Source of the DNA: Synaphobranchus kaupii
Taxonomy: Eukaryota > Chordata > Actinopteri > Anguilliformes > Synaphobranchidae
DNA: 64,000 nt
Assembly (NCBI GenBank): GCA_029718625.1
Contig: CM056376.1
Coordinates: 118,281,906-118,345,905, forward strand
Direction of reading: 5' to 3'
The notes beneath the pieces are model-generated. The model worked only from the letters and a program-made list of their open reading frames with translations. It did not search any database and was not told the origin of the DNA. This document shows, piece by piece, positions 34,430 through 46,900 of the stretch. Numbering within the stretch: the stretch's first letter is position 1; each line of letters opens with the position of its first letter. A program made the position numbers and the translations under genes.

Positions 34430-35500
34430 CCAAGTTTCAGAACTTTAGGTCAAAGGGTTTTAGAATTATTAGCATTTATGAGATGAGCCATGCCCCCTGA
34501 AAATTAATTGGATTGTTATTCGGCCATTTTTTGACCTAGGCCTTAGAAAAGTAATGCCTGTATAAAAACACATGAGATGAGTCCACCTACCAAGTTTCAT
34601 TCAATTTGGTCAAATTGTGTAGGAGTAGGTGTTTTACAAAAAAATGGTAATTAGCAGAAAATCCAATATGGCAGACCGTTTTACACCAGATGCGCACGCT
34701 TAAAGCACACGTGCAAGCGGAGCGCACTTGGAGCGGCTGTACCCACCAGAACCGCTTTTTAAACGCAGGCCGCGAGAAGAGATGCAGGTGCATTAACAAC
34801 TCTTTCAACTTAACAACACCAGGATCTGTTAATTAATTGTTTATTAATTATAGTTATGCATAGAAATGTCCTTGTTTTCCGTAAAGTATCGCATACCAAT
34901 TTCGGAAATTAATTTTTTTTATATATATTATTTATTATATCACATTATATGTATTAAAATGGTTGTAGATGGGAATGGTTAGGTGAACATCGATTATTTA
35001 TACGCTGTTCTGATTATTTGATGCAAAATATAAGCGTCTATAGTGCATTTAAACAGTGTATTTATGTGAATTTGCATGCGGTTTGCTCGCTGTCGCGTTC
35101 ACTAGAGGCGGGGGGAAAAGATTCACGACCGCAAGACCGCTGCGCAACTGCTCCGCTTCAGCCCCGGGTTTAAATATATACATCAATTAATATGGGTGCG
35201 GAAATGTAACGCTCTGCTTACTAAAATTCGCTCCTGGTGTAAAACGGCCTTGAGGCAAACTTGTTCGTCATAAGCAGAGGGACCTGTACACCAAATTTTG
35301 TGACTCTAGGTCAAACGGGGTGTTGGCAGTGGGGTGTGTCAATGTCCACCAGGTGTTCAATCTGCGTCATTATTTAAAGGATCTAAGAATTTGGCCATCC
35401 CAACAAGCCTACCAAGTTCGGTGATTCTAGGCTAAACTGGCTGACAGGAATTCTAGGCGACTGGTTTTTGTGCAAAACGAGTGCAGAACACGCCCACTCG
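34430..35500. repeat. Unidentified region with recurring ACCAAGTTT...GGTCAAA phrase
   Basis: Diverged copies of a 35-40 base phrase occur at about 34430, 34589, 35289 and 35407. Two copies of AAAGTATCGCAT occur at 34356 and 34883. There is no coding frame. The element type is unknown to me. Confidence 0.45.
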
Positions 35501-35593
35501 GGCATTGGCATGGCATTATTTACAAACTAGCTACTTATAACTATTTGTGAACCATCAATTGAGGCAATCGTTGTATCTCAGGTCTGTTACTTT

Positions 35594-35745
35594 ACAGTTA
35601 GCCTACTGACAGCACGACCTAAGCAGTGACGGAATCAGGCCAGATCATCTCATACAAGCAGTAAAACGGAATAGCAAGATGCCTTAAATATAATACAGAC
35701 ATATTATACTTATTATACTGCTTAGGTCATGCTGTCGGTAACTGT
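35594..35745. repeat. Inverted repeat, about 30-bp arms
   Basis: Left arm 35594-35627 ends CACGACCTAAGCAGT. Right arm 35717-35745 starts ACTGCTTAGGTCATGCTGTC, its near-perfect complement. The spacer is about 90 bases. Confidence 0.75.
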
Positions 35746-36436
35746 CACAAGCTCAGCTTCGGTAGTTTCCGGAGAAATATCTGTTTATTTAGCTATGGTG
35801 CCGGTGTTGCGCTGTTTTTGACTCCCCTGCAGATAAACGCACCTCGTCAAGCTACACGATATGCTATGAACGCCCTGCTCCTTTCTTTTGCTTAATTCTC
35901 AAATTAAAATTAAAACGATGATACTGTGGCTTGTGGTACGAGCATATATTAATCATGAATTGTAATTGTTATATTGATTGAGGAGGTGGACCATAGAATA
36001 ATTGCAAAAAGTCACGATGTTGAACACTATCTTTTTCATTGCAAAGAGAGGTAAAAAGCAGGTCGGCTTGTTGAGCCATGTCCATACTAGTAGGCCTATA
36101 TGAAATGGCAAATTCAAATGAAATTATGGAATTAGAATTTTGAGACGAAATGAGTAGGAAATTGAAATGCAGATGTAGGATTGCATTTGCCTGCGATGCT
36201 TCCATAGTAGGATACTGATCCCTGGACCTTGTGCAAACTTTCTCGTTCCGGTGACAATAGCACCATTGGATGGGCACCACATCTTGAACCTTTTCCACGC
36301 GACATCACGCGCATCCGCGCACCGGTCAGACCGCGCCGGGAGTAAAATGAGAGAGAGAGAGAGAGAGGAGGGATTTACAGACCGGATAGTGCGGTGACAT
36401 CAGCTCAGAAAAATGTGTGTGCGCGTGTCCTGCGAG

Positions 36437-36561
<125 letters not shown>

Positions 36562-36599
36562 TAGCGGCGGAATCATCGAGCTGGGGGGAGAGGGAAAAG

Positions 36600-36949
36600 G
36601 CGTTTCCATTTAAAACCGGCGAGACTGTAGCTACACAAGAACTCACCAGTGGATGGACCGAGCGATCTGTCTGGAAACAACTTGCAGAAACACATCACAT
36701 TCTATCAAAAGAAAAAACAATATCAACACCATTATCAAGAATTCAGCCGAGGGAATAGGAGCTAACCTATACTTTTTGAAACAGACGTGTTGGTCACGAG
36801 AGGGTTTTGCTAGTGGGTTTGCCTGCACACAGAGCGCCTATTTCAGAACAAAAGCTCAAAACAAACACATAGGTATCCCTGGATAAAGAAAATCATCGCG
36901 CGTATCCTATAGAGCATCTCTCCGTCTCGTTCTCCCATACTCTCCTGGA
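36600..36949 (+). other. Candidate non-coding first exon
   Basis: Downstream of the GT run is a moderately GC-balanced stretch ending at GGA|GTAAGT (donor at 36950). It is followed by intron-like AT-rich sequence. A second donor-like site CAGTAG|GTAAGA is at about 37853. No open frame is recognisable, so this could be a 5' UTR exon of a plus-strand gene divergent from casq1. Low confidence. Confidence 0.22.
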
Positions 36950-36955
36950 GTAAGT

Positions 36956-38007
36956 AGCCGAATCAACCCATCTTCTTCCCTTTCAGTCGTTCCTCTTTCC
37001 ATTCGTTTATTTATGTGACTTGTTTTGATTGTCATTGTTATTTATTTCCCTTTTCCTGTGTATGGCTTTCTTTCTTTGCTTCATGACACGCGCCTAAATG
37101 TCTTCTTTAAGAAAACCATGTCGGTAAATTCCCGTACACGCTGTACCAATCTGTCCTGCTCGCGGTGTTAAGCGATATTTTGTGGTATTAAACCCCTACT
37201 GTTTAGCAACAATAGTTGTCATATCGTGTGTTTACAGTTCGGATTTGCAATTTAGGCTACTTCCGAACTGAAAACAAGTAACGTCACGCGTTAACATATC
37301 TATACATTTTGTACCGAGTAGGCTAGCCTACCGTTACAAGTTGAGCTTCGCTACAGTAGCCTATACCCTATGCTATAGCTAATGTATGTGCTTACTTAAT
37401 ATTAAGGAAGATAGCCTAGGCTACTATTCACAAACCCAAAAAACGATGTTTCATGTTAATATTGATCTCATATTGGTTAAGGCACTAATGAATCATTTCA
37501 GTCTTCAATTAAACTTCATAAAATAGGCATGCATGTTAATTTATTAGTCGATTTTTTTATAGCATTGCTGTCGACCTGATTTTCACATTAAAAATGAAAA
37601 CAGGGCAAATGGTCTCCAAACAGTTTTTTAGAAATAAACTTTTATAAGGGCTTGTTTTCCACAACACTCCCGCTGCTTGAATCGGTTCAGTTCGGTGGAT
37701 TGAATTGAAACCGGGTGGATCTATTTGAAACGGTAAGGGCGCGCTTCCCCATCTGTGACCTATTTAACTACACTACTGTTTACCGGCGCATGGTCAGCTA
37801 GAGGGACTGAGTGATTGACGTGTCCTCTCTGAGCGGCACAACACAGTAGGTAAGAGAAAGTGTACCTGGCCTTCCCAAATTAAGGTAAAATGAAATTATC
37901 AGAAGGTGCCGTTTTCCCTTTTGGTACAGTAAGTGCTTTGGGACTGGACGACTGATTTTAGATCTGCTATACTGTACATCCCCAGGTCATAGCTCACACA
38001 TAGTTGT

Positions 38008-38054
<47 letters not shown>

Positions 38055-38560
38055 CAGAGGAGAGAAGAAGCCAAGCTGCTATTACTGACAAAAATATCCT
38101 CCCCCCTTTGCAATATATCTTGTCAAAGGAGTGCAATGTTAACAGAGTACAGAATCTAAATATATTAAAACAAACACAATCCTTTTACAGTGTACTTCTC
38201 TGGGGGTTGGGGCACCAGTGGACTGAATGCAGGAATTGTGTGTGACTGCAGATTTCACCAATGACAAAGCATTTTACAGGACATTGTTTTATCCCCCCCA
38301 CCTCACCCCCACAATTGAGTTGTGAGGCAGCTGTGTTTCCTTGGACCACTTCCTGTTTCTATCTGAGTGTTTCTGAGAATGCTGTCTGTGCACACTCGAC
38401 CCACAAAAAGCAAACTGCTTTTTCTGGAGCTCTGGCCCAAAGCAGCCTTCTCTGGAGGAGCTTCTCTAGAGGGAGGCATGGAACAGCACAGTATATGTCA
38501 AAGGTGGTTTATTCACTCTGCGGGTATCGCAGTTGGCACTGTATGTCTGTCTGTCTGTCT
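36956..38560. other. Intergenic or intronic, no exon recognised
   Basis: It includes a TG/GA microsatellite at 38004-38052. The open frame at 38261-38689 has no known domain and runs into a transposon end. Confidence 0.4.
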
Positions 38561-38564
38561 GTAT

Positions 38565-40271
38565 TAGTGATGGGCAGTTTGGCTGTTTTTCTGAGTCAGC
38601 TCTTTCCGTACCATTCGGTTCGAAGAGTCAGGGTCAGAGTTATGAGTTTTTGGTACATCCGGTTAATACAGTACCGTTCGTTTGTTTGATTCTTTCGAAC
38701 TACCTGAACCACATTTTTTTCTCCCAGTGGTGCGAGCTGGAATTTGAAGCCGTTTCAGACAGCAGTCTAGCTGGTAGCAAATCAAGTTAGTATTCAATTC
38801 AATTTTTATAGAGAACTGTCACAAAGACGCTGCACAGGGAAACAGAATGCCTTAGCCCCCAACCAGCAAAACGAGGTAAAAAAACTCCCCGATAGGGGAG
38901 AAGAAACACTCAACAGTGGCGAGAAAAAACTTCCCAGTGGGAAAAAATCTCGGAAGGATCCTGGCTAGACAGAGGGTGCCCATCCAGTAGCTAAACTAGC
39001 TTTGATATTTTATTCAGACCCAAATCACCTGATTGATACTCATTTTTAATAGCCTATGCTCAATATTTTCTGTTCACTCTCCCTTACTTTTCAAGCTAGT
39101 TTGCAGTCGCATCCAGTTTACATTTATTTATGACTTTCCCATCTCTGTTATTCTAGCAGAAGTTTAACGTTAGGCCTATAGCCTAAAATAATGCTGTCGG
39201 TCATTGATTGTAACGTTAGATATTATGTAGCCTAAGAATAGACATTGAATGGTTATATTTGCATAGCCTATAGCCATTTTATTAGTCTATGCAAATATTA
39301 ATTAAATTTTTTTCAGATCCTAGAATCCAGTAGCCTACTGAAAATGTGGTGGATGGATGGCTGTATAGGAGAGATAGCCAGCCAAATCCAACAAACAAGC
39401 CAGATCTTGATGCATGTGTGTGTAGGCAACAGGAGCCTGTTTCGTTTATTAGTTTTAAATAGTATTTGGTAAAGTTTTATTTTGGAAAAAATATGTTTAA
39501 TTGAACCATTAGGCTATTTATTTATTCTATTATACAAAATAGTATTTATCTGCTCACTGTTGTTGGTCAAGATTTCTAAAATAAAAATTTCACCACTTTA
39601 AATAAGAAGTAGCCTATTTTCTGTCATTAGCTTAGTTGCAAACAGCCACATGTAATCATTTCGTAATCAAAAAGAAGTTATTTAAAGTGTTGGCGTCTCG
39701 GAATATCATTCCTATAACAGAATACCTTTGTCAAGCTTTCTGGTTGATCGACACTGAGTAGCTAGGCTAAACCCGATTATTAATGGTGTAGGCTACAGAA
39801 TTTGCTCTTTGGTTTGTGTCACGGCTCTGGAGCCATGGAATATTGCCGCGGCTCGGGTTCTGAGTCGAGTTGATTTCGTGCTGATGAGAGTTGGGTAGTA
39901 GGCGACTGTAGGTACATCTTTTAACCGTTACTAGTAGTAGTAATAATCACTTTGGAATGAGTTGGGGCGATTATCTAATTCACAAAAATGCGTGCAATAT
40001 TGTTAGATCAAATTAAAATGTATTCTTAAATGATTATAAAACAGATATTCGTGCGACCTTTTGTTGGGCGCATCACTACTGCGGCTCAACCTAGGTTCAA
40101 ACTAGTGACACCGGTTCCCGGCTGTAGTCGAAAGCAGGCAGAGTCAGAGCCAGAGCTAAGAGCGAGAGACGTGGGTAAGCACAATTCCCTCGAACCGGCG
40201 AGTGGACTCAGACGACTCAGCATAAAGAGTTGTTCAAAAATACCGATTCGTTCACGAACTGCACATCACTA
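38565..40271. mobile_element. hAT-like non-autonomous transposon with exact 8-bp target duplication
   Basis: It starts TAGTGATGGGCAGTTTGGCT and ends CGTTCACGAACTGCACATCA plus CTA. The outer ends are inverted repeats (TAGTGATG-G/T-GCAGTT). Flanking direct repeats GTCTGTAT lie at 38557-38564 and 40272-40279. No transposase is recognisable in its 1707 bp. A dispersed repeat lies inside at 38795-38985. Confidence 0.85.
38795..38985 (+). repeat. Fish dispersed repeat nested in hAT-like element
   Basis: TCAATTCAATTTTTATAGAG, then GAGGTAAAAAAACTCCCCGA and CTCAACAGTGGCGAGAAAAA. It is the same family as 25513-25690. Confidence 0.6.
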
Positions 40272-40567
40272 GTCTGTATCAGCGAGGAGAAGCAGACCTG
40301 TAGACCCTGTATTGTGTGTTTTTTGGTAGAAGGCTAGTTTTCCGCAGGCTTGTAAGGCGCTCTCCTCCAAACGCATTCTGCCTGCCTGCTGCTAGGGAGG
40401 GAACAGTGCATGTTAAAGCAGGGGGGTGGGGTCAGGGAGGGGTCAGGCACAAACTGAGGGGGGTTAAATTGGGGAGGGACGGCAGTCCGAATGAAAGGCT
40501 GCCTTGCTGTAATATGATTTGATGTGCACTGATTCGGTTAAGCTCCTGTGTTGGGTCACTGTCTGGG

Positions 40568-40568
40568 T

Positions 40569-40605
<37 letters not shown>

Positions 40606-40613
40606 CGGGGGGG
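40568..40613. repeat. Poly-G tract, about 45 G
   Basis: A run of G broken by a single C near its end. It is a strong G-quadruplex former and a likely site of length error. Confidence 0.95.
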
Positions 40614-40734
40614 CAGTGGTGGCTTTTCAATAGAGCGTCTGTCTGTCTGTCAGGTTCTCCGTCTGTCTGTAAATTGCGGCCTCAGTTTGTCAGTTTTTAG
40701 ATGGAGGGGGTGAATGAATGGTGGCGTTGTGCTC

Positions 40735-41402
40735 GTCCAGGTTGTTTGTGAGGTCTCTGTTTTAAGGTGTGTGTGAGCGGGTCAGTGCACTATTGCTGCT
40801 GTGGTCTCTGTTTTAATGTGGGTGAGTATGTCAGTGTGCTTCTGCTGCTCTGGTCTCTGATTTAAGGTGTGTGAGCGGGTCAGTGCACTAGTGCTGCTGT
40901 GGTCTCTGTTTTAAGGTGTGTGAGCGGGTCAGTGCACTAGGGTGTAGGTGGGGGGGCTGGGCTGTGGTCTCTGTTTTAAGGTGTGTGAGCGGGTCAGTGC
41001 ACTAGTGCTGCTGTGGTCTCTGTTTTAAGGTGTGTGGAGCGGGTCAGTGCACTAGTGCTGCTTGTGGTCTCTGTTTTAAGGTGTGTGAGCGGGTCAGGTG
41101 CACTAGTGCTGCTGTGGTCTCTGTTTTAAGGTCGTGTGAGCGGGTCAGTGCACTAGTGCTGCTGTGGTCTCTGTTTTAAGGCGTGTGAGCGGGTCAGTGC
41201 ACTAGTGCTGCTGTGGTCTCTGTTTTAAGGCGTGTGAGCGGGTCAGTGCACTAGTGCTGCTGTGGTCTCTGTTTTAAGGCGTGTGAGCGGGTCAGTGCAC
41301 TAGTGCTGCTGTGGTCTCTGTTTTAAGGCGTGTGAGCGGGTCAGTGCACTAGTGCTGCTGTGGTCTCTGTTTTAAGGCGTGTGAGCGGGTCAGTGCACTG
41401 GT
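40735..41402. repeat. 49-bp minisatellite with scattered single-base indels
   Basis: Units GTGTGAGCGGGTCAGTGCAC then TAGTGCTGCTGTGGTCTCTG and TTTTAAGGC. Several units carry one inserted base (for example GTCGTGTGAG and GTCAGGTGCA). Confidence 0.9.
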
Positions 41403-41589
41403 GCTGCTGTTTCGGTCTGTTCGCTGGGGTTGCTATGGTTGCAGTGCCATGCACATGGTTGCCAGGCACAGCCAAGGTTTCCGTGCTGGTTGGCAGGGTT
41501 ACCCTCCTTTTTGTGGGGGTTATGGTTGGGGGGTTGTGATCACTGTTGCTGATTCCTGCTGTCAGTTCTCCCGCTAAACAGAGCAAGCA

Positions 41590-41752
41590 AACACACTTAC
41601 CTGTATGGCCCTTACACTGAGCCAAACACACTTACCTGTATGGCCTTACACTGAGCCCAAACACACTTACCTGTATGGCCTTACAACTGAGCCAAACACA
41701 CTTACCTGTATGGCCTTACTCTGAGCCAAACACACTTACCTGCATGGCCTTA
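41590..41752. repeat. About 34-bp tandem repeat running into the gap
   Basis: Units ACACTTACCTGTATGGCCTT then ACACTGAGCCAAAC, at least five, the last cut by the N run. Confidence 0.9.
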
Positions 41753-42252
41753 NNNNNNNNNNNNNNNNNNNNNNNNNNNNNNNNNNNNNNNNNNNNNNNN
41801 NNNNNNNNNNNNNNNNNNNNNNNNNNNNNNNNNNNNNNNNNNNNNNNNNNNNNNNNNNNNNNNNNNNNNNNNNNNNNNNNNNNNNNNNNNNNNNNNNNNN
41901 NNNNNNNNNNNNNNNNNNNNNNNNNNNNNNNNNNNNNNNNNNNNNNNNNNNNNNNNNNNNNNNNNNNNNNNNNNNNNNNNNNNNNNNNNNNNNNNNNNNN
42001 NNNNNNNNNNNNNNNNNNNNNNNNNNNNNNNNNNNNNNNNNNNNNNNNNNNNNNNNNNNNNNNNNNNNNNNNNNNNNNNNNNNNNNNNNNNNNNNNNNNN
42101 NNNNNNNNNNNNNNNNNNNNNNNNNNNNNNNNNNNNNNNNNNNNNNNNNNNNNNNNNNNNNNNNNNNNNNNNNNNNNNNNNNNNNNNNNNNNNNNNNNNN
42201 NNNNNNNNNNNNNNNNNNNNNNNNNNNNNNNNNNNNNNNNNNNNNNNNNNNN
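41753..42252. other. Assembly gap (500 N)
   Basis: Exactly 500 N, probably a fixed-size scaffold gap rather than a measured distance. Confidence 0.99.
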
Positions 42253-43720
42253 TGAAGAGACGCGCTACGCTGGCAGGAAGGTTTGCGCTTCATTGCTCCG
42301 GCCTAAACCCTTATTGTCACTTTCCCATTGTGGCTGGTGCGTGTCACCGCTGCCCTCAAAGCTGTGGTTTAAGTTCACGGACACCCAGAAGAGAAAAAAA
42401 AAAACCTGCATTCCGATACGGGCACCGTGGCAACCACAAACAAAGAGGAAAAGAACAGGGGGGTTATACAAGAAATAAACCCCTCCCCTTTTGTGAGGGT
42501 TTGTAAGGCGGAGGGAGAGTTCCAGCGCTGCTCTGGGAAGCACATGATGCCTGCCGGGGTGATCAATATTCAGGCCGACACCCGCCAGAGCAGCGTGCGC
42601 TGCGACACAGCCGAGGTCATGTGATCAGCGCTGAGCGCTGCCATGCGCACGCGCGTCTCCCAGATCTGCAGCTCTCTTTCCACTTCCACTTACTTCCACC
42701 CCTCTTCCTCCTGCACACCCCCCCTGCCCTCCATCCCAGTGCCCCATCTTCAGTGTACGACATTAAACTCGCTCCCTTCCACCAAATCTTACAAATGCGA
42801 GAATGACGAAACTGCGCCGTGCCCTCCATTCACGGTTATGTAAGGCACGCTGTGAGGAGCGTGCTCAATGACTCAGGGTCCGGAACATTATGAAACTGTC
42901 ACATCGGCCTCCAAACAATGGAACAATCTGGTAACAGAACCAGCCTGGTGCTGGTAAAACTGAAAGAAAGTGACCACTCCTCGGTCAGGTCAGGGCCTTC
43001 TCTGTTCTGTGAGCACACTGGCAAACTGCGGAAAAATTTCCCTTCACTTCACAAATCCCCCAGTGATTCATTTCACCTCTGTGATTTCACATGGATCCAC
43101 CGTGGACACCAGAAGCACTATGCTATGACGTACAATGTACAATTTTCACCCAAACTGTTAATGACTACGATGTGTGGAACGGAACCAGAGCATGTCGGTT
43201 ACTAGCAAACCAGAGCAGCGACCGGCGACAGCAAGCTGCACCAGTTTACCCATAACCCCCCACACCGAAAGCAGCACAACAGACATGCCACAGCAAGAAA
43301 AGCGGACCCCGTCTGACAAAGTTTCGTTAATACGGGACTAACAAAGCTTAAATCTGGTTTTATTTCTAACTAATTTCATAAGGAGCAAGGGAATTTAAAA
43401 ATGCATTTATGCACTTCCACATTTGTCTTTAGTCTTATTCACACAGAATTGACTTTCACCATTTACTTTTACAATGTGAACTTGCTGGTAAAGCAATCTA
43501 TAAATAAATCTAATTCACATAATATTTTCGTCCTGATAGGCTATTATTTCAAGCTCATTAGGCACTATAACATCTCAGCTGGGACGATTCCCAGCACACA
43601 CGGGAGTCCTCAGGATCTCCCCAGCTACTCACTTGTCTGACGCAATAGACTGCAAAGGGACTGAAGACATTATGCACACACACGCGCACACATACATCCA
43701 GACAAACGCATACACACAGA

Positions 43721-43754
<34 letters not shown>

Positions 43755-43791
43755 TCACTGCATCACCAGTATTTTCTCCTTATCGCTCTGC

Positions 43792-43836
<45 letters not shown>

Positions 43837-43898
43837 CTTCGCTCTCCGAAAAGGACACGCTGAAGAAGCACGGCGGACGCGGCTTCGGGGCTCAGTAC
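42253..43898. other. trak1 intron side, right contig start
   Basis: This is downstream of the short trak1 start exon. It contains a CpG-rich stretch near 42540-42660, a (CA)n run at 43722-43752 and a (CT)n run at 43794-43830. I find no continuation exon of trak1. Open frames at 42265-42843 and 42918-43205 have no known domain. Confidence 0.45.
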
Positions 43899-43965
43899 CG
43901 TCGGCGCACTCCTCATAGTGCCAGTCCAGCTCGTAGTAATCCGCCTCCACGAACCTCTGCATCAT
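43899..43965 (-). CDS. trak1: trak1 short-form start exon
   Basis: ATGATG at 43965 opens MMQRFVEADYYELDWHYEEC then AD plus one base, up to the donor GACG|GTACTG at 43898. Mammalian TRAK1 has a known shorter isoform starting MQKFIEADYYELDWYYEEC, which joins directly to the coiled-coil exon. The phase-1 end agrees. The frame continuing into Arg/Glu-rich sequence past the donor is intronic (a CT repeat). The next exon should begin with the coiled-coil residues but is not in this contig. Confidence 0.88.
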
Positions 43966-46900
43966 CACAGTCCTTCAGCGGCGACTCGCCTGTCCCGCTC
44001 CGCCCAGGTCACCATCCTTTCGCAGCGCGTCCCGCACGGCATGTCACCTCCCTCACACCCCAGGCAGAGGACGAGCCGCCAAAAACACCGACAAAACAGG
44101 ACGCTACGTGCGCGGGTTTCAGACTTCTGTATCTGGAGCTGCTGATTCAAGGTTGAGCGATCCGGGGGGGGGGGGGGGGCGGAGTCAGGGAAGAGAGATC
44201 CAATTGGCTACGTCAGGGAAACACTCCCCCGGTGGCGAGCTTATATCAATCACCCCCCCCCCCCCCCCCCCACCCCCACCATGCCACAGCTCTCCATGAG
44301 GACCCAGTACATCTTTCTCTATAATCCGTTGCTATGGAGACTGGCTCTGACTCCAGCTCTAAATGAAGGCTGCTCCTTTTAACTTCCACACACCTTTGTT
44401 TATTTCCAACTGAGAGTCAGATGAGAAATTATCAGATTTGGCCCATTTCAGATCTATTTCTGAATGAAGGGTCTGACCATCTGTGATGTATTTTCCTCTT
44501 ATTAACAGGGTCAGAGGACCAGGAAGAGCAGATGACTAAAGCCAATTCTAATCCCCACTCTGCCAACTGGTCCTGCCAGTGAGATGGCTAAAGAAAGCAT
44601 AACAATCTGACCAAAATTTAAATATCAAGAGCCCTAGTGCTAAACCAGCATGATCAAATCATTTAATTATTATTGAAGTCACATACACCTATTCTGTAAC
44701 CTCACAGTAAAGCAAGCATTGTAACCCATGATGAAAGAATATATCAAGAAATGACTATAGAATAGATGAACATTTTGAATGCTAAATATTTTCATTAAAA
44801 CTGTGCAGGGTGGTGCATCAGATGAAGAATCAGATGAGTAATGTGCGGACTGTGCTGACAGGCACAGGATGACGCATAACAGTTTGTCCCAGGGAAAGGG
44901 GTACTGCTGGGAGGGTGTTCCTCACCCAATCCCACCCCATTTTAAATATGAGTATATAGAAAGACTGGGACAAAAATGCAAAAAAAAAAAATCAAGATGG
45001 ATGCGTGTGTGTGTCCTCCGTCCTGTGCTCATGAAAATATTCCGACACATGCACGCATTAAATAATTACATACATGAACACACAATAAAGAACTACCACA
45101 CACTGTCCTGCCCATTATGAGAATCGGAGAGATGGACTTCTGTAATTATGTCAGTTTGACGTGACAATCGATACGTGATATAACAGAGGAGCCAATATTT
45201 AACAGGAATGTGCAGGATAGCATGTCTGTACATTGTCTTTGTAGCCATTTTAATGATTTCACTGACATTAAAATGAATCAAAATATTGATTCCTCTACAT
45301 TTGGACAACATTGATATCTATGGTGCAGTGCACATGAATCAGACCTCTATCTGCATTACAGTGATGGTGAGATTCAGGGCTTATAGACACAGCTGCAAGT
45401 CTCCTCCTCTCTTCCTGTGAACACTGACACTGACGCAGTGAAGGGCTAAAACACACCAAGCACTATGGCGCAGGCTGCACTCTGCCCTGCAAGCACGCTG
45501 TATTTGAAATGAAATCACTTTCGAAGAGCTAAAATAACCTCTGTTCCAGAAATCCGCGAGCAGGGAAATAATATAAATGGATTTATTAGAGCTATGCTTA
45601 GCCTGCAGTTTCTCCAAACGCAAACACCTAATGCAAGAGACGAAAATAAAAACACAGCAACAGAGAGAAGGAAAGAAAACAGAGGGGGGGGGGGGGGTAC
45701 AATAGATATTCTGGCTTCACACATTTGTTTCTGAGATTATTATAACCATTAAAGAACCACATAGTTTTATAGTTTTAAACCTAGGAAAAATATATTCACT
45801 GAAGCTGAACACAGAAATTTCAGGGAAACAGTTTAAAAGATTCCAGAGAGATGAGATCTCTGGTTCAGAGAACAAAGAAGCATGTGTTTATATACTGCGG
45901 CCATTGCCCTTCATTAAAATGTGTTCTGCAGTACAAACCATATGAATTACTGATTACCTACTTTCTTAGATGCCCACATTCAGGGTGACCTCACATAATT
46001 TACGGTACGACACAATCCGGGTACCTCGTTCAGAAATGTCAGCAGCAATGACACACACACAGGTTTGAAACTTACAACCTTCTGGTGAAAAGAACGGTTG
46101 CCTAACCACCAGCACCTCATTCAAGATTATAAAACCTGTATTAAGAGCTGAACTACGCAGAATCAAAATCGCTGAGTAGTGAAAATCACAGACAAGGGCA
46201 AAGTGAACAGACAGGCCAGATTCAACATAAACAGCACTTACTTAACCAGACCAAATATCTTACCTGTTTGATGTTTTTGAGCTGAAGGTTTTGCAGTATT
46301 CTCAGGGAATATTTCACTGCATCGTATTTAAAAAAAATGAACTTGGTTGGGTGTATAAATAATTAAGCAAATGGACCAATGGGGGACACAGTAAATGGTT
46401 GGAACAGAAACCAGCACACACACGTTGCCTTTCAGGGACTCAGCTTAACACCCCATCAACAGCAGACGAACATCAGAGAGCCGATAGCCTGCTGGCTTTA
46501 CACATCACCATCAGTTCACATGCAGCATGACTCCCGTCTCCTCTGCCTCACCCCCCACCCCCGCCCCCCTCCTCCACACTCACCAGCAACCTAAAATATC
46601 CTACAAGCCAACACCAACATGGCAGCCCCAGCCAAACTGCAGGAGATATACTGTATATATTCAGAAGAATCCGCTTAATTGCATAACCCATTTGCCAGCA
46701 AACTTTATGCGATTATCCAGCTGAGCCGATTAGACAAGGAGCCCAGATGAGTAGTACTGTACGACGGTGGGGAGGGGAGGGGCGGCACAGGAAGCCAGGA
46801 TCCACGTGATTTCCAATAGAATTCATTCGCCTACATTCATAGATTTTGGTGGTTTTGTGTCTTTATAGGGGCAATTGTCAGTTTATTTATGCCGCATCTA

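Noticed and set aside
41675..42478. 267-codon frame across the gap
   Set aside because: Most of it is N. The two ends are repeat and unrelated intron sequence.
43780..43968. Arg/Glu-rich continuation of the short trak1 exon as coding
   Set aside because: It translates a (CT)n repeat past a donor site. The mammalian short isoform splices at the equivalent residue.
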